Source of the DNA: Schaalia radingae
GTDB taxonomy: Bacteria > Actinomycetota > Actinomycetes > Actinomycetales > Actinomycetaceae
NCBI RefSeq assembly: GCF_900106055.1
Contig: NZ_LT629792.1
Coordinates: 620,001-684,000, forward strand
Direction: 5' to 3'
Length of the DNA: 64,000 bases
Positions 26,160 through 34,761 of the stretch are shown here, in pieces. Within the stretch, counting starts at the first letter, position 1, and every line of letters begins with the position of its first letter. Both the position numbers and the translations under genes were made by a program. Below the pieces are notes generated by a model, which searched no databases, was not told the origin of the DNA, and saw only the letters and a program-made list of their open reading frames with translations.

Positions 26160-27667
26160 GATTCGATCTCCGAAATCTCGTCAGAAATCATAGAATTTAA
26201 TTCGATCTGAGTTGTGGAATGTGTGTCACAGGACGCGACGATACGCCCCTTTTTCATGACAAGAATTCTGTTACATGTTTCCAAGAGCTCTGGCAAATCG
26301 TCAGAAATCATCAGAATTGAAATTCCAGAATCTGCTAAACGCTTGATGAAGGCGTGGATGGTGTACTTCGATCCAATGTCGACGCCCACGGTGGGTCCGT
26401 TTAAAATTAGAATCTCAGGGTGGATAGCGAGCCACTTGGCTAGCACTACTTTTTGTTGGTTTCCGCCTGAAAGAGTATTAACTGCGAAGCTCGGGTCAGG
26501 GGTCGCAATAGAAAGTTCCTTAACCCACTCTTTTTCTTCTCGTGCCATTTTTGTCTTGTTAAGGAAACCGAAGTGAGTCGAGAACTTCTCAAGGACGCTG
26601 ACAACGATGTTCTCTCCAATTGAACGTGTGAGAAAGAGCCCTTCAGAAAGTCGGTCTTCTGGAACGTATGCAATTCCGGCTTCGACTGCGTCGCTTACCG
26701 ACTTGATTTTCAGGTTCTTCCCTGATACTTCAAGAGATCCACCTGTTACTGGGTCGAGACCAAACAATGCTCTTGCAAGCTCGGTTCGACCTGATCCAAG
26801 TAAGCCCGCTACGCCGAGAATCTCTCCCTGGTGTAGGTCAAAAGATATGTCGCGAAAGCTGCCTTGACTAGATAAATTGGATACTTTGAGTGAAATCTTT
26901 TCGCTGACGTTGTCCGAGTGAAACTTCTGTTCATCAAAGTCACGGCCAGTCATGTACTTTGAAAAAGACCGTCTGTCAAGTTCTTTGCTTTGGCAGGTGA
27001 TTATTTTCTCACCGCTTCGAAGAATCGTGAACTTCTCTGCGATTTCGAAAACCTCTTCTAGCTTGTGGGAGACAAACAGAATCGCTATTCCCCGGTGCTT
27101 CAAATCGAGAATAAGCTTGAATAGTGTCTTGACTTCGTTTCGTGTGAGCGCAGTAGTAGCCTCATCCATGATGATGAGCTTGGCGTCAGACACAAGAGCT
27201 CTGGCGATCGCTATCAGTTGTTTGTCTGCTACTGATAGTTCTGATACTCGAGCGTCTATGTCGAGTGTAATTCCAATTCTCTCGAGAGCTTCTCTTGCAA
27301 CCTGGCGGATCTCACGAGGTTTCACGATTTTCTTACCAGATGCAATTTGAGCGTTTAGGGCTAAATTTTCAGCAACTGTTAAGTTTGGAAATATCGAGAA
27401 GTCTTGGTAAATGACTTGTATTCCGTGCGCGATTGCTTCGTGCGGAGAAATCTTACGGACTTTTTCGGTGCCAAATTCGATAGTACCACTGTCGGGGGAG
27501 TGAACGCCTGAAATGACTTTGATCAGAGTTGACTTTCCTGAACCATTTTCTCCGGCAAGGCAGTGTATTTCACCAGGGTATATAGAAAAGTCGATATTTT
27601 TAAGGGCCTGTACGCCCTCAAAGGATTTGCATAATTTGTGTAGTGCAACTATTGGATATTCATCCAT
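26156..27667 (-). CDS. Ribose-type (CUT2) ABC sugar ATP-binding protein, two ATPase domains
   Basis: A 503-residue RbsA/XylG-type ATPase with two ABC domains in tandem. The first has Walker A GENGSGKSTLIKVISG, a signature ELSVADKQLIAIARAL and Walker B LIIMDEATTAL. The second has the degenerate Walker A GLLGSGRTELARALFG, signature LSGGNQQKVVLAKWL and ILILNGPTVGVDIGSK, where the usual Glu after Asp is replaced, as is common in the second domain of this family. Its start is 145 bases after the binding-protein gene, and a stable hairpin lies in that gap. It powers the two adjacent permeases. Confidence 0.94.
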   Translation of the reverse strand: MDEYPIVALHKLCKSFEGVQALKNIDFSIYPGEIHCLAGENGSGKSTLIKVISGVHSPDSGTIEFGTEKVRKISPHEAIAHGIQVIYQDFSIFPNLTVAENLALNAQIASGKKIVKPREIRQVAREALERIGITLDIDARVSELSVADKQLIAIARALVSDAKLIIMDEATTALTRNEVKTLFKLILDLKHRGIAILFVSHKLEEVFEIAEKFTILRSGEKIITCQSKELDRRSFSKYMTGRDFDEQKFHSDNVSEKISLKVSNLSSQGSFRDISFDLHQGEILGVAGLLGSGRTELARALFGLDPVTGGSLEVSGKNLKIKSVSDAVEAGIAYVPEDRLSEGLFLTRSIGENIVVSVLEKFSTHFGFLNKTKMAREEKEWVKELSIATPDPSFAVNTLSGGNQQKVVLAKWLAIHPEILILNGPTVGVDIGSKYTIHAFIKRLADSGISILMISDDLPELLETCNRILVMKKGRIVASCDTHSTTQIELNSMISDEISEIES

Positions 27668-27745
27668 TACTTGCCCCCTAGATGTAGTATGAACAACACT
27701 TTTTCGCGTCTTATAGGACTGCTAGTCAGATTGGGTTCCGGACAG

Positions 27746-27782
27746 GGCGGAATCGGCTGAACAAGAAGCAGTCGATTCCGCC
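27746..27782 (-). terminator. Intergenic hairpin between binding-protein and ATPase genes
   Basis: GGCGGAATCG (27746-27755) pairs perfectly with CGATTCCGCC (27773-27782) around a 17-base loop. There is no T-run on the minus strand. In ABC operons such a hairpin often stabilises the 5' binding-protein message or partly stops transcription, giving an excess of binding protein. It is GC-rich inside AT-rich surroundings. Confidence 0.6.
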
Positions 27783-27811
27783 TGCCACGATTTGCTCGTT
27801 GAGTTCGCGGA

Positions 27812-28879
27812 TTAGAAGCCGAAGTCGTCGACGTTATCTTTCGTGATGGTCACCCAAGACTTTCCTTGGAGAACTTTGTCTGACCCCGCTGCGAAGTGCA
27901 TTTCTTCGTAGCCGGGTACCCCAAGATCGACGCCGTCCTTGATTTCTTCTCCGTTCAGAATCTTGGTGGCAAGGGAGGCCATTGCGTATCCAGCATCTGC
28001 GGGATCCCAAAGTGTCAAAGCTGAGACAAGATCTCTGTCAAGGATGTCTTTGTTTGTGGCGGGCATTCCAGTACCAGAGGTAAATACCTTGCCTTTAAGT
28101 CCAAGCTCATCAATCGCGCGCGCAACTCCGGGTGCGTCGAAAGAGGATGTTCCCATAATGCCTTTGAGGTCTGGGTATTTCTTCAGTAGCTCTTTTGCCG
28201 CCTGATATGCTCCTTCTGCATTGTCGGTTGATTCGACTCGTGGCTCGGCTTCAAGCAATTTCATCTTTGGGTAGGCTTCTTGGGCATGCTTGACTCCGCC
28301 ATCCGCCCATTCGTTGTGAGATGCGTTTGTCACATGGCCAACCATGGTGGTGTACAATCCTTCTTCGCCCATTGCCTTGGCCAAGTTATCCATAATGAAT
28401 GCGCCATATGCGTCGTTGTCGAATGCCTCGATGTCGTACATAGTGTTTTCTTGTGACGCGCCCTCGTGCGTCACAACAACAATTCCCGCATCCATTGCTT
28501 CCTTGAGAACCGGCTCGATTGCGCCGGGGTCGACGGGAACCACACCAATTGCGTCTACACCTTGAGCAATAAGGTCTTGAATGACCTGAGCCTGCATGGT
28601 TGCATCAGTTTCTGCAGGGCCTTTTTGGTAGACGTTGAGCCCTGTATCTTCGGCGTACTTTTTGACGCCCTGTTCCATTCGCACGAACCAAGGATTCGTT
28701 GCGTCCTTGGGAACGATTGCAATGGAGTAGTCCTTGTCGGACTTTGTTGCATTGTCTGAACCGCTCGAAGCTGAGGACTCAGCCTGGTTGGCTGTTCCTC
28801 CGCCGCTGCATGCGGTTACGAGGAAACTCATACTCGCAATGGCAACGATTGCATTAATCCACCGCGTAGACCTTCTCAT
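27812..28879 (-). CDS. Ribose-type sugar-binding lipoprotein (LsrB/RhaS-like)
   Basis: A 355-residue substrate-binding protein of the PBP1/ribose-binding family. The ATG at 28879 follows GAGG six bases upstream. The signal peptide ends in lipobox VTAC. The mature domain begins YSIAIVPKDATNPWFVRMEQGVKKYA. The segments ASHNEWADGGVKHAQEAYP and GIMGTSSFDAPGVARAIDELG recall rhamnose-, erythritol- and AI-2-binding proteins more than ribose-binding protein itself. First gene of the leftward importer operon, which ends with the RpiB-like isomerase. The ligand is inferred only by family; a pentose, tetritol or deoxysugar is possible. Confidence 0.9.
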   Translation of the reverse strand: MRRSTRWINAIVAIASMSFLVTACSGGGTANQAESSASSGSDNATKSDKDYSIAIVPKDATNPWFVRMEQGVKKYAEDTGLNVYQKGPAETDATMQAQVIQDLIAQGVDAIGVVPVDPGAIEPVLKEAMDAGIVVVTHEGASQENTMYDIEAFDNDAYGAFIMDNLAKAMGEEGLYTTMVGHVTNASHNEWADGGVKHAQEAYPKMKLLEAEPRVESTDNAEGAYQAAKELLKKYPDLKGIMGTSSFDAPGVARAIDELGLKGKVFTSGTGMPATNKDILDRDLVSALTLWDPADAGYAMASLATKILNGEEIKDGVDLGVPGYEEMHFAAGSDKVLQGKSWVTITKDNVDDFGF

Positions 28880-29282
28880 GATCAACCTCAATCTACTTCG
28901 TCGTAATGAATATTTGAAAGGGTGAGGCTTGCGTTGAAAATCTCGGCGGCCACTCCCTTATGGCCTCGTGTAATGACTTCTTGCGCAAGCATGACTGATT
29001 GTACTCGCTTGCGGCGAGAGTGAGATCTGTTCCACTAAAGATGGGGTGATCGTAATAGTCTCGCAATTATTCGGATGGACAATTAAAGCCGCTTGCGGAT
29101 CGCGCGTTTAGCTCAAGATGTGCAAGAGGATGTTAGCGTGGAATTTCGGTTTGTTTGCTGGCTATCTCTGTTTTTCACTGATTCCCAACAGTGATCTGAA
29201 ATAAGCGGCCGCAAATGTCGAAGACGATTTAGCGTCTGGCTGTTAGTAGCCAACATGGAGTTGTGTGAGTGGGTAATGAATT
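28880..29282. promoter_or_regulatory. Regulatory region of the sugar importer operon, with candidate LacI operator
   Basis: About 400 bases without a supported gene. A perfect palindrome CTTGCGCAAG lies at 28980-28989, with a central CG as in LacI-family operators. It is about 100 bases upstream of the importer operon and is the best candidate site for the LacI protein encoded at the other end of the island. A related imperfect palindrome CTCGCTTGCGGCGAG lies about 25 bases further right. Composition shifts back to GC-rich near 29.3 kb. Confidence 0.5.
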
Positions 29283-30449
29283 TTACTGAGTATGAGAGCG
29301 ATGAGCAGTACTTGGGAGACTGGCCCGCTTGGAGTACTTCAGCCGGTACACCACGTTCATCAAGAGGGAATCAAACGTTGACAACCCCGCCTCGCCAGTG
29401 ATCTCAGCGATTCGAGCAGCACGCGCATTCTTTTCCAACACGTATTCGATGGCGGCAGCGTCGCCCTCGTCAATTCCCAGACACAATGCGGCACGCGACA
29501 AGAGGACGACATTCGAGCCGAGCCTGTTGTCAGCGCGCAGGCCGACGATCTGGGCAAAATCGTCCAGGTGCGGTGTCAACGTACGTCCGAAGAACGTGCT
29601 GACCTGCGAATCCGTGCACACGCGGATCGCGGTCACATCCTCACGTTTCGCATAGCACTGTTCATGCAGCCTGACAGTCAGAGTTGACGGGGAGCAGGGC
29701 ACGAACTGGCCCTCAAGATCGCGCGTGAAATACTCGATCTGCCCTGCCGAATCCGGTGGGGTGCCGGTACGGCGCGACATGACCACGCCGTCAGCATCGG
29801 GCGCCAGCTCCGCTTCGGTCAGAGATTGGGGCACGAGGCCCTCGTAAATCTCACGACACACCTGCTCCAGGCGGGTCGCGCGGGCCAGAGCGTCGGACTT
29901 ACTGGTGCCGCACACCAGCGCGCCGTGAGCACGCATCAACACGACATTCACATCGGGGTGATCAAACAGAACCTGTTCAACACCGTGGTGGAGTGTGTGC
30001 GTACCCGGCAGGCCGTAGCTGGCGATCGGCAGGATACCCTGACCCAGCAGACGAGCATGCTCATCGGACAACTTGAAGCTCTCGGGGCTGACGGACAAGG
30101 ACGACGCGTAGGGCTGATGCGTGTGAATCACCATCGCAGCATCCGCTCGCAGTCGGTAGCACAAGGCGTGCATCGGGTATTCCGAGGACGGCTTGAACGG
30201 GCTGCTAGCCTGACCGTCGTCATCCACTTCGCTCAGGTCCTCGGGCTGCATGGTGGAATATGAACGGCCCGAGGGCGTGATGACGAACGCATTACCGCGA
30301 ACGCGAGCACTGACATTGCCCCAGGTGCGCACTACCAGGCCATGATCGAGCAGGTCGTGAGACAAAGCAATGACGTCCTCGCGTGGACTCGCGGTCAGGG
30401 GAACCTGCTCGGGCACCACGTGGCCCGGTCCGAAATCCGGCGCGCTCAT
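29283..30449 (-). CDS. Class II aldolase/adducin family protein with a second, degenerate aldolase-like half
   Basis: A 388-residue protein, about twice the size of a single class II aldolase. Residues about 20-215 form an intact domain: GNVSARVRGNAFVITPSG, SEYPMHALCYRL, the zinc motif HTHQPYASS (H109 and H111) and MRAHGALVCGTS with the third His. The C-terminal half (about 240-375) repeats the pattern weakly, for example HLDDFAQIVG and VVLLSRAALCLGIDEGDAA, where the zinc histidines are missing (RAAL instead of GHGA). Family members cleave sugar phosphates by retro-aldol reaction or act as epimerases. The gene overlaps the aminotransferase by 4 bp, so they share a transcript and presumably a pathway. 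Substrate is unknown. Confidence 0.83.
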   Translation of the reverse strand: MSAPDFGPGHVVPEQVPLTASPREDVIALSHDLLDHGLVVRTWGNVSARVRGNAFVITPSGRSYSTMQPEDLSEVDDDGQASSPFKPSSEYPMHALCYRLRADAAMVIHTHQPYASSLSVSPESFKLSDEHARLLGQGILPIASYGLPGTHTLHHGVEQVLFDHPDVNVVLMRAHGALVCGTSKSDALARATRLEQVCREIYEGLVPQSLTEAELAPDADGVVMSRRTGTPPDSAGQIEYFTRDLEGQFVPCSPSTLTVRLHEQCYAKREDVTAIRVCTDSQVSTFFGRTLTPHLDDFAQIVGLRADNRLGSNVVLLSRAALCLGIDEGDAAAIEYVLEKNARAARIAEITGEAGLSTFDSLLMNVVYRLKYSKRASLPSTAHRSHTQ

Positions 30450-31903
30450 AGCTTCGTGACCTGGTCAAAGACACGGTCGAAACGGGTGAGCGCGTCGTCG
30501 ATCATCTCATCGGAGTACGCAGCCGAGGTGTACAGGCGCGAGCCGGCTAACGTGACGATGCCTTCAGCCATGTAGGCGGCGCCCATATGCTCCATCTCCT
30601 TCTTCCGAGCCGATGTCTCCTTCAGGACGTGAGGGATCGTCCACGGTTTCGTCCAGTTGATCGAGAAGTGCATCGTCCCCACTGTCTCCAGGTGACAGAT
30701 CGACCCCTGGTTGAAGGCGACGAACGGCAGACGATGTTTTTTGATGAGGGCACGCAGACCATCGGTCAAGCGGTTGCCAGCCCGCGTCGCCTTCTCGCAG
30801 GCACCAGTTTCAGCGATCTCCTTGACGGTGTAGTAGCCGGCCAGGGCGCTCAGCGGTGTGGCCGCGAGAGTACCGCCAACGAGCGCCTTCTTGACCTTGT
30901 CGCCACTTTGGATACCAGCCGACAGGTAGCGCATGTACTTGGTGGGACCACCGACACCGCCGGCTCCGGGGTAGCCGCCTGCGACGACCTTGCCAAACAC
31001 AGTCAGATCCGGGCGGATCCCCATCAGACCTTGCGCGCCGTGTTCGGACAGGCGGAAGGCGGTGACAACCTCGTCAAAAATCAACAGTGCGCCGAACTTG
31101 GTTGCCAGGCGGCGCAGGCCGTGCAGGAAGTCCATCGACACGGGGCGCGTACCGCTTTCAGGGCCGACCGGCTCAACGAAAATGGCAGCGGTTCCGCCGC
31201 GCAGCTTGTTGGCCATCAGGGTGCGCTCGACATCCTTGAGATCACCGGGAAAATATTCCTGCGTGTACTTCATCGAAGCCAGCGGGATGCCTTTGGCCTG
31301 TGTCCACTTCGAGCCAGGCACGCGAATACCGTATGCCAGTTGATCGCTCCAACCGTGGTAGCCGCCACCCATCTTCATGATGAATTTGTTCTTCGTAGCC
31401 AGGCGTGCGATACGTGACGCAGCCGCACATGCCTCGGATCCGGAGTTGAACATGCGGAACATATCGACGCTGTCGAACAACTCGGAAATCAGTTTAGCCA
31501 GCCGGTATTCGTATTCATGGAACAGGCCGGTGGATGGGCCGCACGTGTTGAGCAGGTCAATGACTTTTTCACGCACGGACTCTGGATTCGACCCCAGCAC
31601 CGTTGGTCCGCCTGCCTGCAGGAAGTCGTAATACGTGTTGCCGTCCAGGTCAGTCAGTGTTGCGTCCTTTGCGCTCGTGAACACCAGCGGGAACGGATAG
31701 TTGAACGCCAGATTGTGCTGAACGCCGCCGGGGATGTACTGCTGGGCTTCCCCGATCATCTCCTTGGATTTCTGGCACTTCGCATCAAAGTAATCGCGCT
31801 CGTAAGCGGCCAGTGCCGACGGTTTAATGGAATAGATAGGTTGTGCGATCAATGAGTCGAGCTCATGTATCACCTGGTCAATTCCAGGTCGATTCATATC
31901 CAC
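30446..31903 (-). CDS. Class III aminotransferase (glutamate-1-semialdehyde aminomutase-like)
   Basis: A PLP-dependent fold-type I enzyme of about 485 residues. Family marks are MFNSGSEACAAASRIARLAT, the pyridoxal-binding aspartate in LLIFDEVVTAFRLS, and the lysine in LTVFGKVVAGGYPGAGGVGG. The region resembles HemL-type enzymes, but an N-terminal extension, the later SINWTKPWTIPHVLKET insert and the gene context argue against heme synthesis. I place the start at GTG 31903, five bases after AGGAGG. The ATG at 31966 lies inside a strong -10 box, so it cannot be the start; ATG 31948 or ATG 31897 are alternatives. It is cotranscribed with the class II aldolase. It may remove or transfer the amino group of an amino sugar or amino polyol; this is inference. 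Confidence 0.85.
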   Translation of the reverse strand: MDMNRPGIDQVIHELDSLIAQPIYSIKPSALAAYERDYFDAKCQKSKEMIGEAQQYIPGGVQHNLAFNYPFPLVFTSAKDATLTDLDGNTYYDFLQAGGPTVLGSNPESVREKVIDLLNTCGPSTGLFHEYEYRLAKLISELFDSVDMFRMFNSGSEACAAASRIARLATKNKFIMKMGGGYHGWSDQLAYGIRVPGSKWTQAKGIPLASMKYTQEYFPGDLKDVERTLMANKLRGGTAAIFVEPVGPESGTRPVSMDFLHGLRRLATKFGALLIFDEVVTAFRLSEHGAQGLMGIRPDLTVFGKVVAGGYPGAGGVGGPTKYMRYLSAGIQSGDKVKKALVGGTLAATPLSALAGYYTVKEIAETGACEKATRAGNRLTDGLRALIKKHRLPFVAFNQGSICHLETVGTMHFSINWTKPWTIPHVLKETSARKKEMEHMGAAYMAEGIVTLAGSRLYTSAAYSDEMIDDALTRFDRVFDQVTKL

Positions 31904-31961
31904 AGCGGCCTCCTCGCCGGTTTCTACGTGCAGTGAGTACGCACTCATGTTTTCGTCCAAA

Positions 31962-31990
31962 ATCATATCACGCAGCTTTCCGCGTGGTAA
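31962..31990 (-). promoter_or_regulatory. Sigma-70-type promoter for the aminotransferase-aldolase transcript
   Basis: Reading leftward on the minus strand, TTACCA (31990-31985) and TATGAT (31967-31962) are separated by exactly 17 bases. Transcription would begin near 31955. It lies in the short gap facing the TetR gene, so TetR could control it. Confidence 0.65.
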
Positions 31991-32033
31991 TCTCTTGGCA
32001 AAGGTGAGCTGTTACAGCACTCATGGAGGAGTC

Positions 32034-32693
32034 ATGGTTAACGCCGCAATGAAGCGGTTCCAGGCGCTTGCACCGGAAAAACGCGAACGGATTGAGCGAG
32101 CAGCCATTGCCGAATTCGCCGCACACGGCTACGCCACGGCCAACACGAACACTATTGCCGAGCGTGCAGGCATCTCCGTGGGAGCGCTGTTCCGCTACTT
32201 TGACACCAAACGCGACATTTTCATGTATGTCGTCGGACGCGCCCAGGACGAATTGCGCACCGCCCTGCTCGCAATCACAGACGAGGGAGACTCCGCACTG
32301 ACTCGCATCGGTGCCCTCGCAGAACTGGCGGTAACCTCGGCGTCGACGCATCGTGACCTGGTACGCCTGTACTGCGAACTGACAGCCACCGGAAGCGCTG
32401 AGATCGTGGCAGAAAGCGTGGATCAGCTTGAAGGCGAAACGTTCAGGATGTACCGCGAACTCATTGCCGAAGGGCAGGAAACAGGTGAGATTCGCACCGA
32501 TATCGATTCGAGCACGCTGGCGTTCTTCATTGACAACATCATGATGTCGTTGCAGTATGCCCGAGCCAGTGACTATCACATTCAGCGCGCGTTGCTGTAT
32601 GTCCCCGGGATGAGTGATGCCGAGCTTGCCTCGGGCGCACGTGAATTCCTCATTTCCGCCTTGCAAGTGCCTGAAGGAGGAAACCACAAGTGA
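32034..32693 (+). CDS. TetR-family transcriptional regulator
   Basis: A 219-residue one-component regulator. The N-terminal DNA-binding domain reads FAAHGYATANTNTIAERAGISVGALFRYFDTKRDIF, the standard TetR helix-turn-helix followed by the KxD turn. The helical ligand domain after residue 65 is variable and shows no known ligand site. GGAGGA precedes the ATG at 32034; an upstream frame from 31947 would cross the opposing promoter. It is divergent from the aminotransferase-aldolase pair and overlaps the kinase gene by 4 bp. It probably controls both arms of the module. Confidence 0.93.
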   Translation: MVNAAMKRFQALAPEKRERIERAAIAEFAAHGYATANTNTIAERAGISVGALFRYFDTKRDIFMYVVGRAQDELRTALLAITDEGDSALTRIGALAELAVTSASTHRDLVRLYCELTATGSAEIVAESVDQLEGETFRMYRELIAEGQETGEIRTDIDSSTLAFFIDNIMMSLQYARASDYHIQRALLYVPGMSDAELASGAREFLISALQVPEGGNHK

Positions 32694-34285
32694 TAACCGT
32701 GCTGGCATACGATGTTGGGACGTCGGGAGTCAAGACATGCCTGTTCGAGATTGATGACCGAATTCGTATCATCGACTCAGTTTCGGCATCGTACTCACTG
32801 CATGTTCTGCCTGATGGGGGAGCTGAGCAGGATCCTGACGAATGGTGGCAGGCAATCGTTCAGACCACCCGACAGATTGCCCGCGACCATCCTGAGCAGT
32901 GCGCAACACTGACCGGCATCAGTTTTTGCGCGCAGATGCAGTGCCTCGTCATGGTTGACCGACGAGGGCGCCCGGTCTGCCCGGCGATGAGTTACATGGA
33001 TCAGCGTGCCAGCGTTGAGATGCGACTGATCGGTGGGAAGGCGCCGCGCATTTCAGGTGTGAACGCGGGGATATTGGCCAAAGCCTTGTACCATACGGGT
33101 GCGGCACCGGCTTCCGTGAAAGATCCTGTGTGGAAATACCACTGGGTGCGCCGCAACAAGCCCGAAGCGTTCGCGCGTGCCTATAAGTGGCTGGACGCTA
33201 AGGAAGCGATCATTGCACGGATGACCGGCAAGTTCGTCATGAGTCACGATTCGGCTTTCGCCACGCTTCTATATGACGTGCGCGCTCGGAAGGGACGGTT
33301 CAGTCCCGAAGTGATGCGGGCTCTTCACGTCAATCCCGCCCATATGCCCGAGATTGTGGCCAGCACCGATGTGGTCGGTCCGCTCCTTGCCGAGGCTGCC
33401 GACGAACTCGGTTTGCCTGAAGAGACACCGGTGTATGCCGGTGGCGGCGATGCTTCGCTCATCGGTGTAGGAGCCGGTGCGACCGAGCTGCACGATACTC
33501 ACGTGTATATGGGCACGTCAGGGTGGGTCGGTACCGTCACGGATAAACGCGCGGTGGATTTGAGTGCCATGATTGCAACCGTTGTCGGTGCGGACCCCTC
33601 GCGCTACCACTACTTTGCTGAGCTGGAGACGGCAGGTAAGTGCCTGGAGTGGGTGAAGGACCATCTGGCCCTCGACGAAATTAACGTCTACCTGGATAAG
33701 CACAGTGTATGCGAGGGGATGGAGGCCCGTTTCCGCAGCCTGTATGACTACATGTCGGAAGTCATTTCCCGCAGTGAACCCGGTGCGGGGGGAGTGCTGT
33801 TCACTCCGTGGCTGCATGGCAACCGGTGTCCGTTTGAGGATCCGAACGCCCGCGCAATGTTCATGAATATTTCATTGAATACCGGCAAGACGGAGCTGAT
33901 GCGTGCCGTCGTCGAAGGCGTGTGTTACCACATGCGCTGGTTCATCGAAACTCAGGAAAAAAAGGTCATGACTTCATCGGTTGTGCGCTTTGTCGGTGGC
34001 GGAGCGTTGTCTGATGTGACTGCGCAGATTCTTGCTGACATTGTGGGCCGTCCGGTTGAAGTGACGGAGAATCCGCAGGATGCCGGCGCTGTCGGGGCTG
34101 CGCTGCTTGTCGCGGTCGGTGCGGGAATCACTCCGACCGTGGAAAGTGCGCGGCGCTTGGTGACAGTGCACGCTCGCTTCGAGCCGCGCCGCGAACTGGC
34201 TCAGACCTATGCACGCCAGTACGACGCGTACCGCAAGATCTACCCAGCCAATAAAAAAATCTTTTCGCTTCTGAATCGTGGGTGA
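32690..34285 (+). CDS. FGGY-family carbohydrate kinase (xylulokinase-like)
   Basis: A 531-residue sugar kinase of the FGGY family. The N-terminal phosphate loop is LAYDVGTSGVKTCLFEID, the substrate segment CAQMQCLVMVDRRGRPVCPAMSYMDQRA resembles xylulokinase, and the second ATP-binding region reads VYAGGGDASLIGVGAGATE with FVGGGALSDVTAQILADI and NPQDAGAVGAALLVAVG later. GAAGGAGG stands before the GTG start, which overlaps the TetR stop. Xylulokinases are about 490 residues, so this is slightly long. It probably phosphorylates a keto sugar or polyol made or used by the neighbouring aldolase-aminotransferase pair. Confidence 0.88.
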   Translation: MITVLAYDVGTSGVKTCLFEIDDRIRIIDSVSASYSLHVLPDGGAEQDPDEWWQAIVQTTRQIARDHPEQCATLTGISFCAQMQCLVMVDRRGRPVCPAMSYMDQRASVEMRLIGGKAPRISGVNAGILAKALYHTGAAPASVKDPVWKYHWVRRNKPEAFARAYKWLDAKEAIIARMTGKFVMSHDSAFATLLYDVRARKGRFSPEVMRALHVNPAHMPEIVASTDVVGPLLAEAADELGLPEETPVYAGGGDASLIGVGAGATELHDTHVYMGTSGWVGTVTDKRAVDLSAMIATVVGADPSRYHYFAELETAGKCLEWVKDHLALDEINVYLDKHSVCEGMEARFRSLYDYMSEVISRSEPGAGGVLFTPWLHGNRCPFEDPNARAMFMNISLNTGKTELMRAVVEGVCYHMRWFIETQEKKVMTSSVVRFVGGGALSDVTAQILADIVGRPVEVTENPQDAGAVGAALLVAVGAGITPTVESARRLVTVHARFEPRRELAQTYARQYDAYRKIYPANKKIFSLLNRG

Positions 34286-34761
34286 TGATGATGGCACAAC
34301 GATCGACGAAAGTCCAGGCCGTTATGTTCGTGCTGCTCTCGTTGAGCGCAGGCGTGATCGAGGCAGTGTCTTACCTGCTGTTGGATTGGTTGACTCCGCT
34401 GCCTTATGACTGGAAACACGTCATCTCAATTATCTTGTCAGTGATCTGGAACTTCACGCTCAACAGGCGCTACACCTTCCGATCAGCCAACAATGTTCCG
34501 ATCGCCATGGCGAAGGTGGCCCTGTTCTACGTCTTTTTCATCCCGATCACTGCGTGGCTAGGCCAAGTGGTCGCCAATGCTGGGGTGAGCGAAGTCCTGA
34601 TCAAAGCGGCGACGATGGTCCTCAACGGGGTAGGAGAATTTGTGTGGTGGAAGTTCGTGGTCTTCCGTGGCAGTGAGGATACGAATTCCCTCGCCCAGCA
34701 CGCAGACTCCGCCAACAACATGGGAAGCGCAGAACCTGCAGGTCACGCCGAAACTGAGTGA
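34285..34761 (+). CDS. GtrA-family small membrane protein
   Basis: A membrane protein of about 158 residues with four predicted helices and the family marks IWNFTLNRRYTFRS and GEFVWWKFVVFR (conserved N, R and W/K positions). GtrA-type proteins are thought to help flip lipid-linked sugars or act in cell-surface polysaccharide assembly. Several start codons lie in a row (GTG 34282, ATG 34285, 34288 and 34291), all overlapping or abutting the kinase stop. The C-terminal 30 residues are polar and run into a tandem DNA repeat. The link to the sugar kinase may be no more than a shared transcript. Confidence 0.85.
   Translation: MMMAQRSTKVQAVMFVLLSLSAGVIEAVSYLLLDWLTPLPYDWKHVISIILSVIWNFTLNRRYTFRSANNVPIAMAKVALFYVFFIPITAWLGQVVANAGVSEVLIKAATMVLNGVGEFVWWKFVVFRGSEDTNSLAQHADSANNMGSAEPAGHAETE

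Noticed and set aside
30587..31417. A 276-codon plus-strand frame opposite the aminotransferase
   Set aside because: It is a complementary-strand shadow of a well-supported enzyme gene, with no motifs or start signals.
30446..31903. hemL (glutamate-1-semialdehyde aminomutase) for heme synthesis
   Set aside because: The family match is real, but extra segments and the aldolase-kinase neighbourhood fit a catabolic enzyme better; no other heme synthesis genes are nearby.
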